From NCBI GenBank assembly GCA_029975915.1, contig JARKOC010000049.1, positions 1 through 64,000 of the forward strand: DNA of 64,000 nucleotides, in the 5' to 3' direction. A program made the translations under genes and the position numbers. Under the pieces are notes generated by a model. The model was not told the DNA's origin and made no database searches. It saw nothing but the letters and a program-made list of their open reading frames with translations. Source of the stretch: Bryobacteraceae bacterium. GTDB lineage: Bacteria; Acidobacteriota; Terriglobia; Bryobacterales; Bryobacteraceae. This document shows positions 53,611-63,277 of the stretch, piece by piece; within the stretch, counting starts at the first letter, position 1; every line of letters starts with the position of its first letter.

Positions 53611-54093
53611 TCAGCCCGCCGGCTTGCGCCGCGCCAGGATCTCCTCCACCGTCGCAGTGGTCGAGTAGCCCTTTTCAAGGGGGATGAGCTTCACTTCGCC
53701 GCCCGCGGCTTCCACCTCTTCGCGCCCGGCAACGAAATGCGACCAGTCGGCGCCCTTTACAAGAACGTCGGGCAATACGGCCGCGATGAGTTCCCTGGGC
53801 GTGTCTTCGTCGAACAGCGTGACCGCGTCCACGGCCTCGAGCCCAATCGCCAGATCGGCTCGGTCTTTTTCGCTGATGAGCGGCCGTTTCGGACCTTTGA
53901 TCCGCGCCACACTGGCATCACTGTTCAGGGCGAGGATCAGCAAGTCGCCCAGTCCGCGCGCCTGTTCCAGCAACCGGATATGTCCCGGATGCAATATGTC
54001 GTAACAGCCGTTGGTGAAGACAACCCGTTTGCCTTCACGCTTCCAGACCGCGCGCGCGGCGATGAGTTCAGGCCGGGAGTAGAAGATGCCCAT
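53611..54093 (-). CDS. rfaE2: D-glycero-beta-D-manno-heptose 1-phosphate adenylyltransferase
   Basis: A 160-residue nucleotidyltransferase, the C-terminal half of HldE as a separate protein. VVFTNGCYDILHPGHIRLLEQA holds HPGH (35-38), ALNSD and PLISEKDRA follow, and KGYSTTATVEEI closes the site. It makes ADP-heptose precursor for LPS core. The kinase half is elsewhere. The stop is 5 bases from mfd. Heptosyltransferase genes occur at 56.5-58.9 kb on the other strand, which fits a heptose-containing LPS. Confidence 0.92.
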   Translation of the reverse strand: MGIFYSRPELIAARAVWKREGKRVVFTNGCYDILHPGHIRLLEQARGLGDLLILALNSDASVARIKGPKRPLISEKDRADLAIGLEAVDAVTLFDEDTPRELIAAVLPDVLVKGADWSHFVAGREEVEAAGGEVKLIPLEKGYSTTATVEEILARRKPAG

Positions 54094-54134
54094 GTGGTAG
54101 CCAGGAGCCTGTAGCCCCTACCACCAGTGTAGCT

Positions 54135-54803
54135 TCACCTTTCGCCCTTGCCGGGCACGGAGCTTTGGTCGTCGCCGTAGTCGAACATGTAGATCTCTTC
54201 CAGTTTGGTTCCTGGCGACATCATGGCGAGTTCCTTGAGAATGCCGTTGTGCAGGTCGTAGATCCAGCCATGAAGCGTCGGCTGGTTCATCGAATTCCAC
54301 GCTCGCTGGACAATGGATGTTTGAGCGAGGTTCTGCACCTGCTCAATCGTATTCAACTCGACGAAACGATCAAACCGCGCCTTCGGATCGCCGATGGCCT
54401 CCAACTCCCGGTCATGGAGCCGGTAAATGTCCTTGATGTGCTGAAGCCAGCGGTTGATCAATCCCAGCGGCTTCCGCGACAGGGCGCTTTTGATGCCCCC
54501 GCAGCCATAATGGCCGCAGACAATGATGTGCTTCACCTTCAGCACCTCAACCGCGTACTGCAGCACGCTGAGCATGTTCATGTCGGTGTGCACGACGAGG
54601 TTCGCGATATTCCGGTGAACGAAAAGCTCGCCGGGCTCGGTCCCGGTAATCTCTTCGGCCGGAACCCGGGAGTCCGAGCAGCCAATCCAGAGGAATTCCG
54701 GTTGCTGGCCCTCAGCCAGCTTGTCGAAGAAGTGCGCGTCGGCGCTCAGACGGTCCTGGACCCACGCCTTGTTGGCGAGCAGCAGTTTCTTGTAGCTTTC
54801 CAT
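54135..54803 (-). CDS. can: Beta-class carbonic anhydrase
   Basis: A 222-residue enzyme that interconverts CO2 and bicarbonate. Zinc ligands Cys42, His98 and Cys101 lie in CSDSRVP and GHYGCGG, with the Asp44-Arg46 dyad. [12 protein letters not shown] is the usual strand. ATG 54803 sits 3 bases past the SulP stop, so both genes form one message. The pairing suggests supply or uptake of bicarbonate (see next gene). No signal peptide is seen, so it is cytosolic. Confidence 0.93.
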   Translation of the reverse strand: MESYKKLLLANKAWVQDRLSADAHFFDKLAEGQQPEFLWIGCSDSRVPAEEITGTEPGELFVHRNIANLVVHTDMNMLSVLQYAVEVLKVKHIIVCGHYGCGGIKSALSRKPLGLINRWLQHIKDIYRLHDRELEAIGDPKARFDRFVELNTIEQVQNLAQTSIVQRAWNSMNQPTLHGWIYDLHNGILKELAMMSPGTKLEEIYMFDYGDDQSSVPGKGER

Positions 54804-54806
54804 GGT

Positions 54807-56390
<1,584 letters not shown>

Positions 56391-56488
56391 ACTTGATTGT
56401 TTGAATGTATTGACTTTACCACGATTGTCGTTGAACCCGGCGAAGTACCGTGAACTTCCACCATTTCGCACCACCAAGCCGCTAGGCG

Positions 56489-57538
56489 GTGATCTACGCT
56501 GAAGAGGTGCGACTCCTGGTCAGGGCGACAAATTGGGTTGGCGATGCCGTGATGAGTCTGCCGGCTCTCAGTGCGCTCCGGCGGCGTTTCCCAGACGCCC
56601 ACATCTCGATTCTGGCCAGGCCGTGGGTAGCTGGACTCTACCGCCACGAACCCTTTGCCGATGAGATCATTTCGTACCAGCCGGGCGCTGGGGTGAAGGG
56701 TCTGAGGAAACGGCTGAAGACTGCGCGCGCGCTGGGTGAGATGCAATTCGATTGCGCGGTTCTCCTGCAAAACGCCTTCGACGCCGCACTCATTGCTTGG
56801 TTGGCTCGTATTCCTCGCCGCATCGGCTACGCCAGGGACGCGAGGGGTCCTCTGTTGACCGACGCCTTCCGGGTCCCGGCAAGAGGTTTGTTGCCGCCAC
56901 ACGAAAGCTTTTACTACTTGGAACTGATCCGTTTGGCAGGCTGGCTCGAACAAATGCCGGAGCAGCCATTCATCAGACTCGAAGGCGCCCCGAGGGCAAA
57001 GGAGAAAGGTCTTTCCCGGTTCAAGAATGAGGGAATCGAAAAGGTGATCGGCGTCAGCCCGGGCGCGGCGTATGGCACAGCCAAGCGATGGTGGCCCGAG
57101 CGATTCGCTGCTGCCGCGTCAAGAGTGGCGGCTGAAACCGGTTCGGCAGTCGCTTTGTTCGGGTCGGACTCCGAGCGGGAACTCTGCGCCTCCGTGGCCG
57201 CGCAGATCCGGCTCAATGGTCTGGAAATCCGGAATTTCGCCGGTCAGACGAGCCTCGAGGAGTATATCGAACGCGCCGCAGCCTGTATCGCTTACCTCAC
57301 AAACGATTCCGGCGCCATGCATATCGCGTCGGCGCTGGGAGTGCCGACGGTCGCCGTATTTGGCGCGACCAACCACATCACCACAGGGCCCACCGGGCCG
57401 TTGGCGCGGGTGGTCCGTCAGGACACTGGCTGTAGCCCATGCATGCTGCGCCATTGTCCGCTGGATCACCGTTGCATGGCGGCGGTCACGCCGGACGCTG
57501 TGGCCGAAACTGCCCTCCACCTGTTACAAAAGAGTTAG
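56489..57538 (+). CDS. waaF: LPS heptosyltransferase II-like (GT9)
   Basis: A 349-residue GT9 enzyme that adds heptose to LPS core. [20 protein letters not shown] is the WaaF signature, [16 protein letters not shown] and [22 protein letters not shown] (in pieces) are donor-site motifs, and [16 protein letters not shown] is a Cys-rich C-terminal stretch typical of WaaF. GTG 56489 is used; GTG 56507 ([13 protein letters not shown]) is as plausible. It starts a run of envelope genes to 60.8 kb. Confidence 0.87.
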   Translation: MIYAEEVRLLVRATNWVGDAVMSLPALSALRRRFPDAHISILARPWVAGLYRHEPFADEIISYQPGAGVKGLRKRLKTARALGEMQFDCAVLLQNAFDAALIAWLARIPRRIGYARDARGPLLTDAFRVPARGLLPPHESFYYLELIRLAGWLEQMPEQPFIRLEGAPRAKEKGLSRFKNEGIEKVIGVSPGAAYGTAKRWWPERFAAAASRVAAETGSAVALFGSDSERELCASVAAQIRLNGLEIRNFAGQTSLEEYIERAAACIAYLTNDSGAMHIASALGVPTVAVFGATNHITTGPTGPLARVVRQDTGCSPCMLRHCPLDHRCMAAVTPDAVAETALHLLQKS

Positions 57539-57541
57539 CAG

Positions 57542-57901
57542 GTGGACACCAGAACCAAAATCGTTGGCGGCGAGGAGTTCGCCGAACGCGTTCAGCAATG
57601 GAGGCGTGAGGGGGTTGAAGTCGTGGTCGCAGCTGGGCCCTTCGACCCGATGCTGGCCGTCCACGCCGCAACGGCCGCTTCGGCCCGGTCCCATGCCGGC
57701 CGTTTGGCCGTCATCATTACTGAACCTGCGCAACCAATCCTCGACGCACGTGCGCGGGCCGAGTTGGCAGCCGGCCTGGCAGCCGTCGATCTTGTCACCC
57801 TCGACGGGCCCGGTTTGCCGGCCGCCGATGTGGTTTGGGATGAAGGGCATGCGTCAGCGGCCGCCAAGTTCGTCGCCCACGTCCTGAACCGCATGAGCTG
57901 A
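57542..57901 (+). CDS. Degenerate HldE-C-like nucleotidyltransferase
   Basis: A 119-residue protein from GTG 57542, 3 bases after waaF. KIVGGEEFAERVQQWRREG and VVVAAGPFDPMLAVHAATA align with the N-terminal part of RfaE2. At the HPGH site it has LAVH (38-41): the first His is gone and only the second is kept. ILDARARAELAAGLAAVDLVTLDGP matches the adenylyltransferase middle. So it is likely an inactive relative, perhaps a scaffold or regulator in the heptose pathway (inference). The fold call is from pattern only. Confidence 0.6.
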   Translation: MDTRTKIVGGEEFAERVQQWRREGVEVVVAAGPFDPMLAVHAATAASARSHAGRLAVIITEPAQPILDARARAELAAGLAAVDLVTLDGPGLPAADVVWDEGHASAAAKFVAHVLNRMS

Positions 57902-57915
57902 TCCCGCCGATCGAC

Positions 57916-58872
57916 ATGTCTATCACGAGATTCCTTGTCGTCCGGCTCGGCGCGATGGGTGACATCATTCATGCTCTGCCAGCCGCCGCGGCACTCAAGC
58001 GCACCTGGCCCGGTTGCCGGCTGAGTTGGGCGGTCCACCCAAGATGGCGCGATCTCTTGGTGGACGGTGGCGTCGCGGACGAACTAATCGAAATCGACCG
58101 CCACAGCGCCCAATCACTCATTTCAGCTCTCAGGCAACTTCGTTCGACCAGTTTTGACTTCGCCATCGACTTCCAGGGGCTCATCAAATCAGCCGCCGTG
58201 TGTCTCGGCGCCCGCACTCGGATCCGGTATGGGTTTGGAAAACGCTTGCTGAGAGAATCCGCTGCGGCGCTGGTCTACAACCGCCACTGTTTGGCCGACG
58301 ATGCCCATGTAGTGGATATGAACCTCTCGCTGGCAGCGCAAGCCGGCGCGTTTCCAGGACCGGTTCAGTTCCCTTTACCACCAGGCCGCACGGAAGGCAG
58401 ACTTCCGGACGAGCCTTTCGTGTTGGCCTCACCCCTGGCAGGCTGGCGGTCCAAACAGTGGCCGATCGAGAACTGGGCGGAATTTGCCAGAATGTTGCAT
58501 GGCCAGACGCCTTACCGTCTGGTGTTGAATGGCCCGCCGGCCGCCGCTGGTATTGCCGCGGAGATTCCCGGATCGATGCTCCATGTCTCTACCGTTGCGG
58601 GCCTGATCGATGCCACACGCCGCGCGCGGGCGGTCGTCGGACTCGACTCCGGCCCCCTGCACCTGGCGGCGGCGCTTTCGAAACCCGGCGTGGGTTTGTT
58701 TGGACCGACAGACCCGGCGCGGAACGGCCCCTACGGCGATTCCATCCGTATTCTCCGGACTCCAGGCGCGACAACCACCTATGCGCGTGTGGACCAGATC
58801 CATCCTTCCATGCGCGAACTTGCCCCGGGAACGGTCTTTCGCGCTTTAATGGACAAGTTGGAGTCTGCCTAG
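57916..58872 (+). CDS. waaC: LPS heptosyltransferase I-like (GT9)
   Basis: A 318-residue GT9 protein. FLVVRLGAMGDIIHALPAAAAL is the WaaC start. DFQGLIKSA, the SPLAGWRSKQW donor loop and GLDSGPLHLAAALSKPGVGLFGPTDP (in parts) follow. It adds the first heptose to the Kdo region. ATG 57916 lies 14 bases after the degenerate transferase, and the stop is directly joined to the next GTG (58873). It fits with waaF and rfaE2. Confidence 0.87.
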   Translation: MSITRFLVVRLGAMGDIIHALPAAAALKRTWPGCRLSWAVHPRWRDLLVDGGVADELIEIDRHSAQSLISALRQLRSTSFDFAIDFQGLIKSAAVCLGARTRIRYGFGKRLLRESAAALVYNRHCLADDAHVVDMNLSLAAQAGAFPGPVQFPLPPGRTEGRLPDEPFVLASPLAGWRSKQWPIENWAEFARMLHGQTPYRLVLNGPPAAAGIAAEIPGSMLHVSTVAGLIDATRRARAVVGLDSGPLHLAAALSKPGVGLFGPTDPARNGPYGDSIRILRTPGATTTYARVDQIHPSMRELAPGTVFRALMDKLESA

Positions 58873-59433
58873 GTGAGCCGGATCTTCCCAAAAGCTTATT
58901 CCGCAAAGGTTCAGCGATTGCGTGTCCCAATGGGATTCCTGTTGGCCGCTGCATTTCTGTATTTTGCCCAGCCCACATGGCTTTGGCTTCTGCTCGGTCT
59001 TCCTTTCTCGGCTGCGGGACTGGCGCTGCGATCGTGGGCGGCGGGGCACCTCAAGAAGGATGAGTCGCTGGTGGTTTCGGGTCCGTATGCCTGGACGAGA
59101 AACCCTCTTTATCTAGGAACTTTTCTCACTGCTGCCGGCTGCGCCGTCGCATCGGGCCAGTGGTTAGTGTCGGTGGCCGTGTGCGCCCTTTTCCTGTTGA
59201 TCTATCTGCCGGTGATGGAGCAGGAGGAGGAACATCTGCGGAGTTTATTTCCGGATTACGCCGAATATGCAGCCCGGGTGCCGCTGTTGCTGCCCAAGCC
59301 ACCCTCCAAACGATCCGCTCTCAGGTACCAGGGCGAGTTGTGGCGCCGCAACAAGGAATGGAAGGCCTGGTATGCATATCTGGCGGTCCAGGTTTTCCTG
59401 CTGGCCCAGGTCCTGCTAAGCTCAGGGCGATGA
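58873..59433 (+). CDS. Membrane methyltransferase of the ICMT/PEMT type
   Basis: A 186-residue inner-membrane protein with about four segments. GPYAWTRNPLYLGTFLTAAG and EEEHLRSLFPDYAEYAARVP are the AdoMet-binding RHPxY-like and ExE-type motifs of isoprenylcysteine carboxyl methyltransferase relatives. Bacterial members methylate lipids or unknown small molecules. GTG start at 58873 directly follows waaC stop, so it may modify an LPS-linked lipid (speculative). The stop overlaps the next start by ATGA. Confidence 0.8.
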   Translation: MSRIFPKAYSAKVQRLRVPMGFLLAAAFLYFAQPTWLWLLLGLPFSAAGLALRSWAAGHLKKDESLVVSGPYAWTRNPLYLGTFLTAAGCAVASGQWLVSVAVCALFLLIYLPVMEQEEEHLRSLFPDYAEYAARVPLLLPKPPSKRSALRYQGELWRRNKEWKAWYAYLAVQVFLLAQVLLSSGR

Positions 59434-60845
59434 AACTCACATTCTGGGGAGCCGCTCAGACGGTGACCGGGTCGATGCATGAATTGAAGGTCCAGGGGCG
59501 CCGCTACCTGCTTGATTGCGGCCTTTATCAGGGCCGGCGGTTTGAAGCCCGGACACGCAACGCCACCTTCCCCTGGCCTGCGAACTCCGTCGATGGCGTC
59601 ATCCTCTCCCACGCTCATATCGACCACTCAGGCAACTTGCCATCGTTGACCAAGAACGGCTACGAGGGCCCGATTTTTGCCACGCCGGCAACCATCGACC
59701 TCTGCGCGGCTATGCTGCCCGACTCGGCGCACGTCCAGGAGAAGGATGCCCTCTTCCTGGCCAAACGAAAGCAACGCCGCCGCTCGCTCGGTCAGGACGA
59801 CCCTACCGAAATCGCCGAACCTCTCTATTCAACCGAGGACGCCGAGGCGACCATCCCGTTGATGAGGCCGGTCCCCATGGGGGAACCGTTTGAAGCCGGT
59901 CCCGGCATGACCTGCCGGACATTCGACGCCGGCCATATGCTCGGCTCAACCTGTATCTACATCGAGATGGAACACCACGGCACGCGCCGCTCCATCGTTT
60001 TTTCAGGCGACGTGGGCCGGAAAAACCTGCCGATCATTCGCGATCCGGAACCGGCCCCGCAGGCCGACTACCTTATCATGGAATCGACATACGGCGACCG
60101 GCTGCACCAGGATTCATGCTGCGTTGAGGACAAACTCGCCGACGTGGTCAATCGCACCGCGAAGCGCGGCGGCAAGGTCATCTGTCCGGCCTTCGCTGTA
60201 GGCCGTACTCAGCAACTGGTCCTCGTCTTGCACCAGTTGTTCGAATCTGGCAGGATTCCGCGCATTCCGGTCTTCGTCGACAGCCCGCTGGCCGTCAACG
60301 TAACGAATGTTTTTCAACAACGAACGGAGTGCTACGACCAGGAAACTTCCGTCTTCTCCTCCAACGGCGAGGACCCGTTCAACTTTTCAAACCTCCGGTA
60401 CATCAAAGAGGTGGCCGAATCGAAGGCGCTGAACGATCTTCGAGCCCCATGCATCATCATCTCGGCCTCGGGCATGTGCGAGTTCGGCCGGATTCTTCAC
60501 CACTTGAAGAACAATATCGAGAACCCGCACAACACGGTACTGATTACCGGTTTCCAGGCCGAACACACTCTGGGGCGCAAGCTGGTGGACAAGCAGCAAG
60601 AGGTTTCGATCTTCGGTGAGCCGGTGCGGCTGAGGGCCGAGGTCGTCAAACTCAATGAGTTGAGCGGCCATGCCGACCAGTCCGAGTTGCTGGCCTGGAT
60701 GAAGCCGATCGCCCCGAAGCTGAAGAAAATATTCCTGGTTCACGGCGAACCTCGCCAGTCACAGGCCCTGGCACAAACAATCCGTTCCATCTACGGAATC
60801 GAAACGGTGATCCCATCTCGCGGCGAAACCTACAAGCTGGATTGA
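59430..60845 (+). CDS. MBL-fold beta-CASP ribonuclease-like protein
   Basis: A 471-residue metallo-beta-lactamase-fold protein with a beta-CASP insert. HAHIDHSGN (His61, His63, Asp65, His66) binds two zincs, GHMLGST and FSGDVGR hold other ligands, and FAVGRTQQ and SASGMCEFGRILHHL are the CPSF-like CASP motifs. LSGHADQSELL supplies the C-terminal His. Members cut or trim RNA. ATG 59430 overlaps the previous stop, and it opens the family N terminus KLTFWGAAQTVTGS. Confidence 0.88.
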   Translation: MKLTFWGAAQTVTGSMHELKVQGRRYLLDCGLYQGRRFEARTRNATFPWPANSVDGVILSHAHIDHSGNLPSLTKNGYEGPIFATPATIDLCAAMLPDSAHVQEKDALFLAKRKQRRRSLGQDDPTEIAEPLYSTEDAEATIPLMRPVPMGEPFEAGPGMTCRTFDAGHMLGSTCIYIEMEHHGTRRSIVFSGDVGRKNLPIIRDPEPAPQADYLIMESTYGDRLHQDSCCVEDKLADVVNRTAKRGGKVICPAFAVGRTQQLVLVLHQLFESGRIPRIPVFVDSPLAVNVTNVFQQRTECYDQETSVFSSNGEDPFNFSNLRYIKEVAESKALNDLRAPCIIISASGMCEFGRILHHLKNNIENPHNTVLITGFQAEHTLGRKLVDKQQEVSIFGEPVRLRAEVVKLNELSGHADQSELLAWMKPIAPKLKKIFLVHGEPRQSQALAQTIRSIYGIETVIPSRGETYKLD

Positions 60846-60916
60846 CGCAGCCGGCAGTGGATGACCGCCAGAGCCAGCGCTGTCGGCGGCTGGGAGGGTA
60901 CTGGAACTAATCGGCC

Positions 60917-60973
60917 CCGGTTTTGGCGGATTGGCCCTTCCGCCGGGTGCCCCATCCAGGTGTAATTGGGGCA
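60917..60973 (+). repeat. Two adjacent hairpins in an otherwise empty gap
   Basis: The 250-base gap 60846-61095 contains GGCGGA/TCCGCC (60925-60944) and TGCCCCA/TGGGGCA (60948-60954 and 60967-60973, perfect, 12-base loop). They directly abut. They may be the terminator of the beta-CASP gene, or a leader RNA for the next gene. The loops match no riboswitch I know. No other feature is seen in the gap. Confidence 0.4.
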
Positions 60974-61095
60974 TGACGAGTATAGTCCGTCGTCTAGTGA
61001 GCCGCCTGTCTTTCGATTCGCAGCCTTTGCGACCCCAGCGCGGCTCCTCTCGCCCGGTGTCAGGCGGAGCTATCGCATCCTTAGCTGCCCATACG

Positions 61096-61407
61096 ATGCC
61101 TAGTCTCAACAGCCCCATGACGTCAACTCTGGTGAACTACGCCTATTTGCAGGTGCTCGACCTGTTGACGACTTCGGCATTTCTTCTGGCCGGGGTCCGC
61201 GAGGCTAATCCGTTGGTTTTGCTGGCGATACGGCTGGCTCCGAACGCGATCCTGGGACTGGTCGCTGTGAAGTGTATGGCTCTGATCCTGGGGCTTGTCT
61301 GCTGGTGGACTTCGAGGGCGCGTTTGTTGATGACCGCTACCGCCTTTTATGCCGTCCTGGTGGCCTACAATCTGGTGTGTCTGATCCTAGGTCTCGCCGT
61401 TAGATAA
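61096..61407 (+). CDS. Small DUF5658-like membrane protein
   Basis: A protein of 103 residues (ATG 61096) or 96 (ATG 61117, MTSTLVNYAYLQ). YAYLQVLDLLTTSAFLLAGVREANPLV is the conserved start of DUF5658-type proteins (in parts), followed by two further membrane segments. Its function is unknown. It is convergent with the Flp pilin gene, 9 bases from it. Longer in-frame versions upstream cover the hairpin-rich gap and are unlikely. Confidence 0.62.
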   Translation: MPSLNSPMTSTLVNYAYLQVLDLLTTSAFLLAGVREANPLVLLAIRLAPNAILGLVAVKCMALILGLVCWWTSRARLLMTATAFYAVLVAYNLVCLILGLAVR

Positions 61408-61416
61408 CCGCGCCGC

Positions 61417-61629
61417 TCAAACACCACCGAGGCTGGTCATCAACTCGCTCAATTTAGAAAAAATGGCAGAGATCGGCCCTGAAGCTCCCCATGGGATGAG
61501 CGCCCCGCCAGCCACCGCCACGAATCCTGCGAGAAGCGCGTACTCGATCAGATCCTGCCCGCTCGATTTCTTGAGGCGCCCCAACACGTTGTCCCATTCG
61601 ATTCGAACCCAGCCGCCAATTCTGTCCAT
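61417..61629 (-). CDS. flp: Flp-type pilin
   Basis: A 70-residue pilin. GQDLIEYALLAGFVAVAGG is the Flp motif, with Glu at position 5 of the mature hydrophobic segment, and KKSSG precedes the prepilin cleavage site. It builds tight-adherence (Tad) pili. GGAGG 6 bases before ATG 61629 sets the start. No tad assembly genes adjoin; the TadZ/CpaE-like gene at 26.9 kb is the only other related gene in the window. The 208 bases upstream show no clear promoter. Confidence 0.85.
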   Translation of the reverse strand: MDRIGGWVRIEWDNVLGRLKKSSGQDLIEYALLAGFVAVAGGALIPWGASGPISAIFSKLSELMTSLGGV

Positions 61630-61837
61630 GGTGGTCCTCCAAGTCGACTCGTACTAGATCCAGCGTCACCCCACTTTGGTTCCTGAACAACTCACCGAAC
61701 ACAGTAGAAACCTTACAAAAGCGTCTTAGCCCGTAAGTACTATCGGGCCGGACACTGGCCGACAGAGGCGGGCAGATGGCCTGAAACTCCGATGACGGCG
61801 ACTTCGGCCCATAAGGCAATCAGCTATAATCAGCTAC

Positions 61838-63241
61838 TTGCTGCTCAGCATTCTCATCCCGGTATTCAATGAGCGGGCAATTGTGGAAAAGAGCCTCGCA
61901 GCGGTCCTCGCCGCCCCGCTGCCCGAGAATCTCGATCGCGAACTGATCATCGTTGATGATTGCTCCACCGATGGCACATCTGAAATCCTTCAGCGACTTG
62001 CAGATGCCGAGCCGCGCATCCGGCTGTTCCGCCACCCTGTGAATAAAGGTAAAGGCGCCGCCGTCCGTACAGCCATCGAACATGCCCAAGGCGATTTCTG
62101 CCTGATCCAGGACGCCGACCTCGAGTACGACGCGAACGAATACCCAATTCTGCTTAAACCCCTGCTCGACGGTCATGCCGATGCGGTCTTTGGTTCCCGG
62201 TATCTGGCAGGTGAAAGCCGTCGCGTGCTGCCCTTCTGGCACACGATGATCAACCAGTTCCTCACGCTGGCGTCCAACGTCTTCACCAACATCCACGTCA
62301 CCGACATGGAGACCTGCTACAAGGTCTTCCGTTCCGACCTGCTGAAATCCATCCCCATCCGTTCGGACCGTTTCGGATTCGAGCCCGAAATCACGATGAA
62401 GTGCGCGAAGCGGAAGCTACGCATTTACGAGGTGCCGATCTCCTACCACGGACGCACATACGAGGAGGGCAAAAAAATCGGGTGGTGGGACGGTGTCAAG
62501 GCGTTGCTCGTCATTCTGCGTTTCTGGGTTATCGACGATCTCTACGTTGAACCCTACGGCAAAGGGACTCTCGTCAACCTGACACGCACTCCGGCATACA
62601 TCTCCTGGCTGGTATCCCTCATCAGGCCGCTTTTGGGCGACGAAGTGCTCGAACTGGGAGCATCTACCGGAGCGTTCTCCGGCAGGCTGATGGGTAAGCG
62701 GCGCCGCTATGTCGCCGCCGAATCCGATCCCTTCTACCTTCATGCGCTCGAAAACCGGTTCCTTCGCACTCCCAACGTCGAGGTTGTCCCGGTATCGGCA
62801 GCAATGCCTGAGTCGTTTCCATGGCGTGAAGAGTTTGACTCCATCGTGATGCTGAACGTCTTGGAAGGCCTCGAAAATCCCTCGGCCACTCTCCGCGCCG
62901 CCGCAGCCGCACTGCGCCCCGGGGGCCGCATCGTCCTGCTTTGCCCACTCGGCCCAGGGCTGTACGGACCAGTTGACAAGTCGATGGGTCAACTGCGCAG
63001 GTTCTCGCGGGGGGATATCGTCCAGCTACTTTCTGTGGCCGGACTCGAAATTGACTCGTTTCGCTCGATCAACAAGGCCGGGCGGATCTCCTGGTTTGTG
63101 ACTTCGATCCTGCTCCGCCGCCGGACGTTGTCGAGGTTGTCGCTGAAGGTCTTCGACAAGACCGTTTGGCTGTGGCGTCTGCTCGATCCAATCACCCCTT
63201 GGTCCGGCCTCTCGGCCATCGTCTCCGCCCGCAAACGGTAG
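61838..63241 (+). CDS. Glycosyltransferase 2 fused to a class I methyltransferase
   Basis: A 467-residue fusion. Residues 1-220 are a GT2 (SILIPVFNERAIVEKSL, IVDDCSTDGTSE, KGKGAAVRTAIEHA, DADLEYD and the DMETCYKVF acceptor region), similar to dolichol-phosphate mannose-type synthases. From about 262 an AdoMet methyltransferase (VLELGASTGAFSG, MLNVLEGLENP, LRPGGRIVLLCPLG) follows. It would make and methylate a lipid- or glycan-linked sugar. The TTG start at 61838 (LLSILIPVFNE) is the only one before the motif. Confidence 0.83.
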   Translation: MLLSILIPVFNERAIVEKSLAAVLAAPLPENLDRELIIVDDCSTDGTSEILQRLADAEPRIRLFRHPVNKGKGAAVRTAIEHAQGDFCLIQDADLEYDANEYPILLKPLLDGHADAVFGSRYLAGESRRVLPFWHTMINQFLTLASNVFTNIHVTDMETCYKVFRSDLLKSIPIRSDRFGFEPEITMKCAKRKLRIYEVPISYHGRTYEEGKKIGWWDGVKALLVILRFWVIDDLYVEPYGKGTLVNLTRTPAYISWLVSLIRPLLGDEVLELGASTGAFSGRLMGKRRRYVAAESDPFYLHALENRFLRTPNVEVVPVSAAMPESFPWREEFDSIVMLNVLEGLENPSATLRAAAAALRPGGRIVLLCPLGPGLYGPVDKSMGQLRRFSRGDIVQLLSVAGLEIDSFRSINKAGRISWFVTSILLRRRTLSRLSLKVFDKTVWLWRLLDPITPWSGLSAIVSARKR

Positions 63242-63277
63242 GCAGTGCGCCTTCGCCCGTGTTTGTAGGAGCTCGAT

